The position numbers and the translations under genes were made by a program. From positions 186,001-250,000 of the forward strand of contig CAVWLF010000010.1 in NCBI GenBank assembly GCA_963755815.1: DNA of 64,000 nucleotides, read 5' to 3'. The notes beneath the pieces are model-generated. The model did no database searches and was not told the DNA's origin. It was given only the letters and a program-made list of their open reading frames with translations. Source of the stretch: Palsa-506 sp963755815 (GTDB lineage: Bacteria; Actinomycetota; Actinomycetes; Streptosporangiales; Streptosporangiaceae). Below, piece after piece: positions 25,310 to 33,194 of this stretch (the stretch's first letter is position 1; the number at the start of each line of letters is the position of its first letter).

Positions 25310-25355
25310 TTGACGCAATCGATCGGTTGCTATATTGTGGCAATCGATCAGTTGC
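25310..25355 (+). promoter_or_regulatory. Promoter with duplicated operator for the ArsR operon
   Basis: A -35 TTGACG (25310-25315) with TATTGT (25333-25338, 17-base spacer) or TATATT (25331-25336) forms a likely promoter. Two imperfect palindromes, GCAATCGATCGGTTGC (25315-25330) and GCAATCGATCAGTTGC (25340-25355), 25 bases apart, flank the -10 box. This fits repression by the ArsR-type regulator encoded in the same operon. Confidence 0.75.
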
Positions 25356-25374
25356 TACTTCTTTGGAGGCTGTC

Positions 25375-25806
25375 ATGGCATTTCCCGATCGCATCGAGCG
25401 GGTCGTCGAGATCGCGCACCCGCCGGCCAGGGTATGGGCCGCACTCACCACGGCCGAGGGCCTGCGCAGCTGGTTCGGCAACACCGCGACGATCGACCTG
25501 CGCCCGGGCGGATCGGCCCAGATGACGTGGGCCGGCGGCCACACCGCCGACATGCGGGTCGAGCGGGTCGAGGAGCCGACGGTGTTCGGCTACACCTGGC
25601 ACATCTACGGCCTGCCCGATGACGATCCGCGCCGCACCTATGTCGAGTTCACGCTTGAGCCGGCCGGTCCGGGCACGCGGCTGACCGTGGTCGAATCGGG
25701 CTTCGCTCAGTTGCCGGAGGACGCCTACCGCAAGGCGTACGACGGCAACACCCAGGGCTGGGCGAGCGAGCTGGGCGAGCTGGCCGGCTACCTCGATGCC
25801 GCCTGA
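25375..25806 (+). CDS. SRPBCC / AHSA1-type domain protein
   Basis: A 143-residue START-like/AHSA1 protein: IERVVEIAHPPARVWAALTTAEG at the start, a central GGSAQMTWAGGHTADMRVERVEEP and the end GTRLTVVESGFAQLP, then a helix WASELGELAGYL. The fold encloses a ligand cavity; function unknown. The start ATG at 25375 has TTGGAGG upstream. It overlaps the downstream ArsR gene by 11 bases, an arrangement often seen for these pairs. Confidence 0.9.
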   Translation: MAFPDRIERVVEIAHPPARVWAALTTAEGLRSWFGNTATIDLRPGGSAQMTWAGGHTADMRVERVEEPTVFGYTWHIYGLPDDDPRRTYVEFTLEPAGPGTRLTVVESGFAQLPEDAYRKAYDGNTQGWASELGELAGYLDAA

Positions 25807-26137
25807 CATCGAGGCGATCGCCGAGCAGGTCTTCGTCGCGCTGGCCGATCCGACCCGGCGCACCATCCTGGCCGCACTCGCGTCGGATGGCCCCGCCACC
25901 GCCACTGACCTGGCCGGGCGGCTGCCGATCACGCGGCAGGCCATCGCCAAGCACCTGGCCCTGCTGGCCGATGCGGGCCTGGTAACGGCAGAACCGGGAG
26001 AGCGGCGCCGGGTGCGATACCGGCTCCGCTCCGCCCCGATGCAGGTGGCGCAACAGTTCCTGGCCGCGCTGGCCCGTGACTGGGACGGCTCGCTCGACGC
26101 CTTGAAGAACGCACTCGAAAAAGGAGAAAAGCCGTGA
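25796..26137 (+). CDS. ArsR-family transcriptional regulator
   Basis: A 113-residue winged-helix repressor. VFVALADPTRRTILAALA and ATDLAGRLPITRQAIAKHLALLADAGLV are the classic ArsR helices, followed by the wing GERRRVRYRL. It lacks the Cys metal box, so it belongs to the non-metal group often coupled to SRPBCC proteins. Starts within the end of the SRPBCC gene and is followed by a GTGA overlap with the DUF899 gene, making a three-gene operon. It probably binds the palindromes at 25315-25355. Confidence 0.93.
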   Translation: MPPDIEAIAEQVFVALADPTRRTILAALASDGPATATDLAGRLPITRQAIAKHLALLADAGLVTAEPGERRRVRYRLRSAPMQVAQQFLAALARDWDGSLDALKNALEKGEKP

Positions 26138-26871
26138 TCACGGAGCACAAGGTGGTCGGCCGCCAGGAGTGGCAGGCCGCTCGTGCGGAGTTGCTCCAGC
26201 GCGAGAAGGCGCACACCCGGATGGCGGACGAGCTGGCGCGCCAGCGCCGCGAGCTGCCCTGGGTCGCGATCGAAAAGGAGTACCGGTTCGACGCCGACGA
26301 CGGGACCCGGACCCTGGCCGGGCTCTTCGACGGGCGCTCACAGCTCCTGATCTACCACTTCATGTTCGGGCCGAGTTACCAGGCGGGGTGCCCGGTTAAC
26401 TCATCGATGGCCGATGGCCTCAACGGCCTGCTGCCGCACCTTCATGCCCGCGACGTGACCCTGCTGCTCGTTTCGCGGGCTCCGCTGGCGAAGCTCCAGG
26501 CGTACCAGGAGCGGATGGGCTGGAGCATTCCCTGGGTCTCGTCGGCGAACACCGACTTCAGCTTCGACTTCGGCGCCTCCTACCCCGAGGAGCAGGTCCG
26601 CGGATGGGACCTGGAGGCGGGCGGGCTGCCGCCGATCGTGGCTCACAATGCGGCCGCGACCGGGACCGACGTCCCTGGATACCTGTCCGAGTCACCGGCG
26701 GTGAGCGTCTTCACCCGCCAGGATGGCATCGTCTACCAGACCTATGCGGCCACGGCGCGCGGGGTCGAGTTCCTGATGGGCTACTACCCGATGCTGGACC
26801 GGGCGCCGAATGGGCGCGACGAGGGCGATGCGTTCCAGACCTGGATTCGCCGCCATGACGAGTACGCCTGA
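26134..26871 (+). CDS. DUF899-family thioredoxin-like protein
   Basis: A 245-residue DUF899 protein. The pattern EWQAARAELLQREKAHTRMADELARQRRELPWV at the start, the middle YHFMFGPSYQAGCPVNSSMAD and the WSIPWVSSANTDFSFDFG block are diagnostic. The fold is thioredoxin-like; here the single Cys lies in QAGCPVNSS, and redox function is unproven. GTG start overlaps the ArsR stop by four bases. Confidence 0.93.
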   Translation: MITEHKVVGRQEWQAARAELLQREKAHTRMADELARQRRELPWVAIEKEYRFDADDGTRTLAGLFDGRSQLLIYHFMFGPSYQAGCPVNSSMADGLNGLLPHLHARDVTLLLVSRAPLAKLQAYQERMGWSIPWVSSANTDFSFDFGASYPEEQVRGWDLEAGGLPPIVAHNAAATGTDVPGYLSESPAVSVFTRQDGIVYQTYAATARGVEFLMGYYPMLDRAPNGRDEGDAFQTWIRRHDEYA

Positions 26872-26974
26872 GGCACCGCTCGCCCGGCACCCAGGCGGGT
26901 CTGGCGCGCGTTACCCGGCCAGACCATGGCTGACGTGCGGGAATAACCAAGGGCTGGCCGGTTTTGTCCCCTAC

Positions 26975-27831
26975 GTGACTGGTCAGCACCCTGCCGACGC
27001 GGATTTCCGCGCGGATGGGCGGCCTGGCACCGGCAGCACGAGGCCATGGTGGCTGACCCGCACGGGTACTGGCGGTCACCGGACTGCACTGGCTGCACGC
27101 CACGGCCGAGCGCTTTGCTGGCGCGCCGGGCGCATGGTCGACCGGGCCGGCGGGATCGAGGTCGCGCTGGCCGATGACGAGGAGATCATCGTCGACGGCC
27201 AGGTGATACACGGGAGGCACGGTTCGGCGTGCTGAAGGAACGAGACGCCATTCATGCCCGGGCGGGCGGCGCGGTTATCGAGATCACCCGGCACGGCGGC
27301 AATGACATTCTCAGGCCGCGGCATCCAGATAATCCGCTGCGCGCGAGCTTCCGCGGGTGCCCCACGTTCCGGCCCGACCAGTACTGGGTAGTCTGTGGCC
27401 GGTACGTCTCCTTCGACTGGCCGCGGCCAGTGATCGTAGGCAGTGTGGCAGAAGGGCTGCAGCACGTATATGAATCGCTCGGCCGGGTCGAATTCCGCCT
27501 CGCCGCCGCGGCACTCGCGGTGACAACGTTCAACGGAAGCACGCCAGGCTGCCTCGACATCATCTTTACTGACCGAACCTCAGGCGTGACCACCTATCCG
27601 GCTAACCGGCTGCTGCAGGTCGGCGCACCAGGCCCAGGCGGCATGGTGACGCTGGACTTCAACCGGGCGGTGAACCTGGCGTGCGCCTACACGAACTTCG
27701 TGACCTGCCCGCTGCCACCACCCGAGAACAGGCTCCCCGTCTGGATCGAGGCCGGTGAGAAGATCCCGTACGAGCGGGCCGCCGAGAGCTCAGCTGGTCG
27801 CGGTGATCAGATACCGCAGCAGGCCGTCTAG
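26975..27831 (+). pseudogene. DUF1684-family protein, several frameshifts
   Basis: The long in-frame part (27229-27831) ends with the family signature DFNRAVNLACAYTNFVTCPLP and WIEAGEKIP, after FRPDQYWVVCGRYVSFDWP. Upstream, three frames must be joined to read a plausible start: MTGQHPADADFRAD, then AAWHRQHEAMVADPHGY, then LAVTGLHWLHATAERFAGAPGAW, then GIEVALADDEEIIVDGQVIHG and FGVLKERDAIHA. That needs about four single-base changes, including a missing base before LAVTG and one near 27215. Role unknown. It converges on the ligase gene and overlaps it slightly. Confidence 0.7.
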
Positions 27832-28868
27832 GCCGCTCGCCTGAGCCACCGCGCGCTGCCGGTACGCGGCCTCGCCGTCGCGGAGGATCCGGCCGATAGC
27901 GGCTAGTTCGTCCGCGCAGCCGAGGCTGCTGGCCACCGGCCGGAGCGCGCTGACCAGCTCGCTGCTGGCTTCTCGTACCTGGCAGTAACGGCCGCGGTGC
28001 CATATCTTCGCGCTGACGCCGTCGCGCGCGGCCAGGAAGCTGGACCACGAAAGCGCATCCGGTTCGGAGGGCTTCTGGACGGCGGGTACCGCACCGTGCG
28101 CGATGGCAGCCGCGAGCGATTGAGCCAGCGCGGCAATCGGGGCCACATCGTCCAAGCCCGACTGCGCATCCATCTCGCGTATCTCTACCGTCCCCAGCCG
28201 CGGATGGAGTCGCATGTCCCAGTAGATAAAGGTGTAATCCGGCATTCCCGCCGCGCGCACTATCTCCGCCACGGCCACGGTGTAGCTGTCATAAGACCGC
28301 ATGGCCGGCGGGATTCCCCGGTGGGATAAGCACGCACCAGGGCCGCCCTGGAACTCGCGAGGCCGGAATCGGTGCCGAACCACCAGGGCGAATTCGCGGC
28401 CAGGGCCGCTAGCAACGGCAGGTACTCGCGCAGGCCGTTGAAAACTTGCACGGCCGTGCGCTCGTCGGGCATTCCGACGTGAATGTGCAGTGCCGCCTCG
28501 GGAGTGCGGCCGACTAGGCCCCGGAACATAGCCTTGACCAGGTGGTAGCGATCATCAGCGACCAGGTCGGCAGCGCCGAACGGCGCGGCCGGATGCAGCC
28601 CGCTGCCCATCAGGGTGCCGCGGCCTGCCTGACGGCGGCGCGAGCCGAACCCAGCGCCGAGATGGCCTCGCTGACCCGCCGGCACCGGCCTGAGCGCAGC
28701 TCCAGCTGTGCTGCGTAGAGCTCGTGGTCTACGGCCTCCCTGCTGCTGCCTGGCCCGGTGCAACACGGTTGCCGCCTGCGGAGACAACTGGCCGGTATCC
28801 GCGTCAACCAGCAGCAGTTCCTCCTCGATGCCGAGGGTGAAGTCGTGGCCGAATGCGTTAGCCGTCAT
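27790..28868 (-). pseudogene. Carboxylate-amine ligase, GCS2/YbdK family, three frameshifts
   Basis: The start FGHDFTLGIEEELLLVDADTG is diagnostic for YbdK-type glutamate-cysteine ligase relatives (the LGIEEE metal-binding Glu pair). Frames then change near 28750 (one extra base), 28617 and 28324 (one missing base each). Repaired order: VDHELYAAQLELRSG, HPAAPF, TPEAALHIHVGMPDERTAV, AANSPWWFGTDSGLASSRAALV, RGIPPAMRSYDSYTV, and TFIYWDMRLHPRLGTVEIREMDAQSG. Length would be 359 residues, typical of the family. Members make ATP-dependent amide bonds between carboxylates and amines; the substrate here could be related to the importer locus. It is downstream of the 124-residue gene on the minus strand, 33 bases away. 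Confidence 0.78.
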
Positions 28869-28901
28869 GGGGCGGCGCTATGGCCAGGCCGCCGGTTGCC
28901 G

Positions 28902-29276
28902 TCACCACGTCTCTTCTCGCGCATAAAACGGCCGCCCGATCCGCGCCTCCCAGGCCATGATCTTGTCCAGGCTCACCCCGTCGACCTGCTGGCGAGCGGT
29001 TTCGATCATCGCCACGACAATGTCGAGTGAATCTACGTCGAACAGCAGGTAGAAGACTGGCCGGTCGGTCTGCGATGGCCCGACGGTGAGCGCGTCATCA
29101 CACAACGAGCCCACTAGCTTGGCGCCCAGCCGTTCCCACTCCGCCAGAACGGTTCTCAGCAGCGGGCGCAGGACCTCCTCTTTCTCCCGCGTCGGCGCCA
29201 CGAACCAGCTCGCTTGCGGATAACCACACATCAGCACGCGGTACGGCCGGTGCAGTCGGCGCTCGCTTTGCTCCAT
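28902..29276 (-). CDS. Hypothetical alpha/beta protein, 124 residues
   Basis: From ATG 29276 (GAGGA before it): RPYRVLMCGYPQASWFVAPTREKEE, a long helix (LLRTVLAEWERLGAKLVGSL), a beta hairpin region (DRPVFYLLFDVDSLDIVVAMIETAR) and an end RIGRPFYAREE. The order of strands and helices fits a ferredoxin-like dimeric alpha/beta barrel, but no conserved motif tells a function. It is the first gene of the leftward ligase unit, next to the divergent XRE-cupin regulator, so may be part of the same regulon. Confidence 0.65.
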   Translation of the reverse strand: MEQSERRLHRPYRVLMCGYPQASWFVAPTREKEEVLRPLLRTVLAEWERLGAKLVGSLCDDALTVGPSQTDRPVFYLLFDVDSLDIVVAMIETARQQVDGVSLDKIMAWEARIGRPFYAREETW

Positions 29277-29344
29277 CGATAGTCCTCGCTTGCGTGCCGC
29301 CCCGTAGCCCTGACCGACGAACCCAGGGTGTGACCCCAGATTGT

Positions 29345-29371
29345 TGTTCAGTGTGGCTAACCGAATGTTCA
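29345..29371. promoter_or_regulatory. TGTTCA-type site pair upstream of the XRE-cupin and 124-residue genes
   Basis: TGTTCA at 29345-29350 followed after six bases by CTAACCGA, and a second TGTTCA at 29366-29371. Similar TGTTCA-N6-CT sites lie at 31286 and 33087 in the same locus. It lies between two divergent genes. Confidence 0.5.
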
Positions 29372-29511
29372 AAATCGTAGACTTGGCTCCTGAGTGGCGT
29401 CAACGCTGGCCACAGCGGTGCGATGCCGGGTGCTCAGCGTGCCCGCTCCCGTACGATATGGCCCGGCAGCGGCTGAGAGCTGGTCTCGTTCGCCGACCGA
29501 TCACGGCGAGA

Positions 29512-30060
29512 GTGAGCGCTAACGTGCTTGGAGACCGTATTCGTGCGGTACGACAGGAACGCCAGCTGACGGTGCGCCAGCTGGCCACCGGCGCTGGCGT
29601 GTCGCCCGCGCTGATCAGCCAGGTGGAGCGGGGAATCAACGACCCGAGCCTGGACAGCCTGCGCCGGATAGCGCAGGCACTCAACGTTCCGCTGTTCGAT
29701 TTCTTCCAGCAGCCAGAAGACGGTGGCGTCGCCGTCATCAGGGCAGATGCCAGAATGCAGCTCCGTTCCCCGCACGGTGACCTGACCTACACCCGGTTGT
29801 CCCCCGGCTACGCCAAGGTCGAGGTGCTGGAGGGCATACTCAAGCCCGGCGGCTGCTCCTCCGAGCTGCCGTGGTCGCATCCGTCGGAGGAGTGCGCCGT
29901 GGTCATCTCGGGGCGGATGACCGTCGAGGTCGACGGGGATCGCCGCGAGCTGGAACCGGGCGACTCGTGCCACTTCGACTCACGGCTGCCGCACCGGTAC
30001 GTGAACAATAGGAACGTCCCGGTGGTCTTCATGCTGTCGGTCACGCCGCCAAGCTACTGA
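29512..30060 (+). CDS. XRE-family regulator with C-terminal cupin (PuuR-like)
   Basis: A 182-residue protein. Residues 5-65 form an XRE helix-turn-helix (LGDRIRAVRQERQLTVRQLATGAGVSPALISQVERGINDPSLDSLRRIAQALNVP, in pieces), and the C-terminal half is a cupin barrel (VEVLEGILKPGGCSSELPWSHPSEECAVVISGRMTVEV, and HRYVNNRNVPVVFML). The class senses a small amine or amino acid through the cupin and represses uptake and catabolic genes. The GTG at 29512 is chosen because the first helix starts directly after it; ATG 29458 is the alternative. It is the only regulator in the locus and the best candidate to bind the TGTTCA-N6-CT sites. Confidence 0.88.
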   Translation: MSANVLGDRIRAVRQERQLTVRQLATGAGVSPALISQVERGINDPSLDSLRRIAQALNVPLFDFFQQPEDGGVAVIRADARMQLRSPHGDLTYTRLSPGYAKVEVLEGILKPGGCSSELPWSHPSEECAVVISGRMTVEVDGDRRELEPGDSCHFDSRLPHRYVNNRNVPVVFMLSVTPPSY

Positions 30061-30079
30061 GATCCGCCCCGCCCGCCGG

Positions 30080-31209
30080 TCAGCGATTCCGGTAAGCGCG
30101 GATGCCGTCGACAACTGCCTCGATGTCACTGACGGTGTTGTAGTAGTGCAAGGAGATCCGGAGCAGGTCACCGCGCGGGCTGGTGACGATCCGCCGGTTG
30201 GCCAGGAAACCGGCCAGCGCGTCGGGATCGGCGTCCACGATGGCCACCTGAGGCCCGCGCAGCGCAGGGTCAGCGGGTGATCCGAAGCGCTCGCCGGCCA
30301 GGGCCAGCCGGTCGTGCAGCACCTGGCTCAGCTCCGCGACATGGCGCTGGATCGTCGCTGAGCCACGGCGGCAACCGTGCGCATTCCTGCGACCGCGCCA
30401 AAGGCTGACGGGATCGACGGGGTACCGGTCTCGAACCGACGGGCATGCGATGGAAAATCGATCCGCCGGGTGTCAAAACTGAACGGATCGACCCGGCCGA
30501 ACCAGCCGGTGTTCTGCAATGCGGTCAGGTCCTCCAGGCCGGGGCGGACGTACAGGAATGCGATGCCAGGAATGCCGAGCATGTACTTAAGGGCACCAGC
30601 GGTCAGGTAGTCGCAGTCCAGCTCAGCTACATCGATAGGCTCCACGCCCGCCGCCTGATAGGCATCGACGAACGTTCGCGCCCCGGTGGCCTTGGCGGCG
30701 CTGATAATCTGCCTGGCCGGAAGCCGCAGCCCGTTACGGTAGGAGATGAGCGGCACCGAGACCAGGCCGCAGCCGGCGGTTATCGCGGCCTGGTAGCCGG
30801 CGGCGCCGACTAGCCCGTCAGGCGCCGCGACATGCGTCACTTGTGCGCCGGAGGCTCGCTGGGCCAGCCAGACGTGGGCTATCGACGGGAACTCCAGGTC
30901 CGTGGTGACGATGCCCGGCCGACGGCTCCAGTTTTGCGTCGAAGCGACCTGGAATGCCGCCGCCGACGCGCACGACACCACCGCGATATCGTCGGCCCCT
31001 GCTCCGATCAGGTCAGCGAACAGCCGCCGCGCCGCCGCGACCTCTTCCATCCACCGGAGCCAGGGAGCGCCGTGCTCACGCATCGTGCACTGAAACTCGA
31101 GCAGCGCCGTCGCCAGTGTGTCCGACAGCGCGCCCTGGCTGCAGGAAGCCAGGTGCACCGTATCGGCCAGCGAAGGGAAACGCCGCCGGAACTCTTCTGG
31201 CGTTGGCAT
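30080..31209 (-). pseudogene. Class V aminotransferase (NifS/kynureninase-like), one frameshift
   Basis: From ATG 31209 (GGGAG six bases before it). Fold-type I PLP enzyme: EEFRRRFPSLADTVHLASCSQG, then ADDIAVVSCASAAAFQVAS (phosphate-binding region), GARTFVDAYQAAG with the PLP-pairing Asp, and TAGALKYMLGIPGIAFLYV with the Schiff-base Lys. Near 30360 one base is missing; the following frame gives ATIQRHVAELSQVL, then the C-terminal RGDLLRISLHYYNTVSDIEAVV. Repaired length 376 residues. Possible reactions are transamination, desulfuration or kynureninase-type cleavage; similar enzymes occur in peptide-derived amine catabolism. It is convergent with the XRE-cupin gene. Confidence 0.82.
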
Positions 31210-31283
31210 CTGAGAGCTCCCGCTGTAGGCACGGAGTTGTTGTGCGCTGGCGGCAGCACTAATAACACAGCGACAGCAACCGA

Positions 31284-31320
31284 AGTGTTCATTCGTACTG
31301 ATCATCTGATCGTTCACACT
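31284..31320. promoter_or_regulatory. Regulatory site upstream of the aminotransferase gene
   Basis: TGTTCA (31286-31291), N6, CTGATCAT (31298-31305), flanked by AGTGT (31284-31288) and ACACT (31316-31320). Identical in layout to the site at 33087. It lies about 75-110 bases upstream of the aminotransferase start. Confidence 0.6.
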
Positions 31321-31486
31321 AGGAGGTGCCGTCGTATCGTGTCAACGACGGAACTGCTCAAACAGGGCCAGGCCCGGCCTGGCTAGCACCCGAGGAGGAT
31401 CGCTGGCGGGTCAGAAAGCCCGGTTCCGCACGATCGCCAGGGTCGAACGCTGACGTTCATCCCCGCGATCAGGGCGAGGGGCGCCG

Positions 31487-32635
31487 TCAGATGACCTGAC
31501 GCTCGCCCTCCAGGCGTGCCCGCCCGGCAAACCGGCCGGGGAGCAGGGCCGGCGGCACGGGTGAGGAACCCGGCTCCAGTATCAGGTCGGCGATCATCCG
31601 GCCTACGCTGGGCGCCAGCATGAAGCCGCGGCCGTTCATGCCGCCGGCCACCAGCAGGCCCTCATGGCCTGGCACGGGCCCCACGACTAGCTGCAGGTCG
31701 GGCGTGACGTCGTACATGCCCTGCGCCATGACCGGATAGCGGACGTATTCCAGCAGGGGGATAAGACGCCGGGCTGTCCTGGTGACCTCATCCCGCCACC
31801 GGCCCTCGTCCCGCTCGCCGTCCAGCCCGTGCCTCAGGTCGGAGGCGAGCACGCAGCCGTCTGCCAGTTGCTTGACGGCGAAATGCTCGTCCTGGAATAC
31901 CAGCAGCGGCCGGACCAGCGGCTGCGCTATCGGGTTGCTGTAGAAGAGGAACCGCGGCTCGGCTGAAATCGGCAGATCGTAGCCTGCGGAGCGGACCAGC
32001 TCGGCAGTGGCGGTGCCCGCCGCCACCACTACCTGATCAGCGGTCAGCCTGCTGCCATCGCGGCAGGACAGGATCCAGGATCCCCGCTGCCGCTCCAGCC
32101 GCTGTACGGCGGCATGGCGGACGGTAACTCCGTCCCGGCTGGCCGCATCCGCGAAAGCAGTCACGACGGCCGCCGGCCGCCCAAAATAGCCATCCTGGGC
32201 GTTATACGAGCCGCCTGCGACCTGATCGGTATCCAGGCCAGGCACGAGCGCGCCGAGCTCGGCCGGACTCAGCATGACCGAGGGCACGCCCAGCTCATTC
32301 TGGCGCCGGACGTTGTCGGCCATCTGCGGCAGTGCTGATGGCGAGGAGGCGACGAAGGCGTACCCGCAAGGATCGAAATCCGGGCCAGGATCAGGCTGCA
32401 GGACCTCATCAATCCGGTCGTAGAACTGACGCGCCTCCAGTGCCATCGCACACGTGTCTGGCGAGGTCCACTGCGTGCGCACCCCGCCGGGCTGCACGGC
32501 GGTGGCGCCCGAGCCCACCCCCGTGCGCTCGGCTACCAGGACCTTTGCTCCCCGGCGGCCTAGGTTCCAGGCGGCCGACATCCCGATGATCCCGGCGCCG
32601 ACCACCACGACATCGCTGTGCTCACCGGCGGTCAT
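31487..32635 (-). CDS. FAD-dependent oxidoreductase, DAO family
   Basis: A 382-residue protein with the Rossmann motif DVVVVGAGIIGMSAAWNLG near the N-terminus, RTGVGSGATAVQPGGVRTQW (FAD contact), a central substrate domain, and the C-terminal GLLVAGGMNGRGFMLAPSVGR that closes the FAD site in D-amino acid oxidase/sarcosine oxidase relatives. It would oxidise a secondary amine or amino acid to an imine with O2 or another acceptor. The second ATG (32635) is preferred because GAGGG lies five bases upstream. The stop of ridA overlaps its start; RidA would remove the reactive imine product, which supports functional linkage. Confidence 0.88.
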   Translation of the reverse strand: MTAGEHSDVVVVGAGIIGMSAAWNLGRRGAKVLVAERTGVGSGATAVQPGGVRTQWTSPDTCAMALEARQFYDRIDEVLQPDPGPDFDPCGYAFVASSPSALPQMADNVRRQNELGVPSVMLSPAELGALVPGLDTDQVAGGSYNAQDGYFGRPAAVVTAFADAASRDGVTVRHAAVQRLERQRGSWILSCRDGSRLTADQVVVAAGTATAELVRSAGYDLPISAEPRFLFYSNPIAQPLVRPLLVFQDEHFAVKQLADGCVLASDLRHGLDGERDEGRWRDEVTRTARRLIPLLEYVRYPVMAQGMYDVTPDLQLVVGPVPGHEGLLVAGGMNGRGFMLAPSVGRMIADLILEPGSSPVPPALLPGRFAGRARLEGERQVI

Positions 32636-33026
32636 CGGCGCCCTCATCGCCTACCCAGGCATCGAGCTCCACTTCGATGAGGGCTCCTTCGGGGATCAGC
32701 CGGGCGACGTAGAGCGTGGTGTTCGCTGGCCGCTGTGCACTGAAGATCTCGCCATGGGCCCGCGCGCAGTCCTGCCACGCCGCGTCAGGGGCCAGGAACA
32801 TCCGGGTCCTGACTACGTGGTCGCGGGTACCTCCAAGCCGCCCGGCGTAGTCGAGCGCCGCATCCAGGGCGCGCCGGGCCTGGCTGTAGGAGTCTAGGTC
32901 GGCCAGCCGCTCCCCGTCCGCGACCGGTGCGGCTGTCCCGCTGACGCAGATCAAGCCGTCTGCGCGGACGGCACGGCAGTAGCCGGCGACATCCTCGAAG
33001 CCGCCTCCGCTGCCTAGGCGTTCCAC
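32622..33026 (-). CDS. RidA/YjgF-family protein (enamine/imine deaminase-like)
   Basis: A 134-residue RidA-type protein: GLICVSGTAAPVADGERLADL and DLDSYSQARRALDAALDYAG, the arginine-bearing TRDHVVRTRMFLAPDAAW, and the C-terminal ANTTLYVARLIPEGALIEVELDAWV with the family Arg-Leu-Ile-Pro-Glu and Glu-Leu-Asp. These proteins hydrolyse reactive imines formed by amino-acid oxidases and PLP enzymes. It precedes and overlaps the DAO gene and faces the ABC importer across a regulatory region, forming the left arm of a divergent pair. Confidence 0.9.
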   Translation of the reverse strand: MERLGSGGGFEDVAGYCRAVRADGLICVSGTAAPVADGERLADLDSYSQARRALDAALDYAGRLGGTRDHVVRTRMFLAPDAAWQDCARAHGEIFSAQRPANTTLYVARLIPEGALIEVELDAWVGDEGADDRR

Positions 33027-33086
33027 TGCTGTTATCTACCCGCGGGCCAGGACAGCCGGGGTGGCTGGTTGAGCTGACCTGACGGA

Positions 33087-33112
33087 TGTTCAGCCTGGCT
33101 GATCATGATCAG
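33087..33112. promoter_or_regulatory. TGTTCA-N6-CTGATCAT site with 14-bp palindrome
   Basis: TGTTCA 33087-33092 followed by CTGATCATGATCAG (33099-33112), a perfect 14-bp palindrome. Located in the 168-base divergent gap between ridA and the importer. Confidence 0.65.
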
Positions 33113-33130
33113 AAGTGTAGGGTGTGCGAT

Positions 33131-33153
33131 ATGCCGGGTCAATGACCCGGCAT
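33131..33153. promoter_or_regulatory. Perfect 23-bp palindrome (11-1-11) between ridA and the ABC importer
   Basis: ATGCCGGGTCA and its exact complement TGACCCGGCAT around a single central A. It lies 42 bases upstream of the ABC ATPase start. Either a strong regulator operator or the stem of an RNA hairpin in the leader; the absence of a T-run argues against a terminator. Confidence 0.65.
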
Positions 33154-33194
33154 TGTGCCGGGCGATATCACGTAGCAGATGGGCCGCAGGCAGC

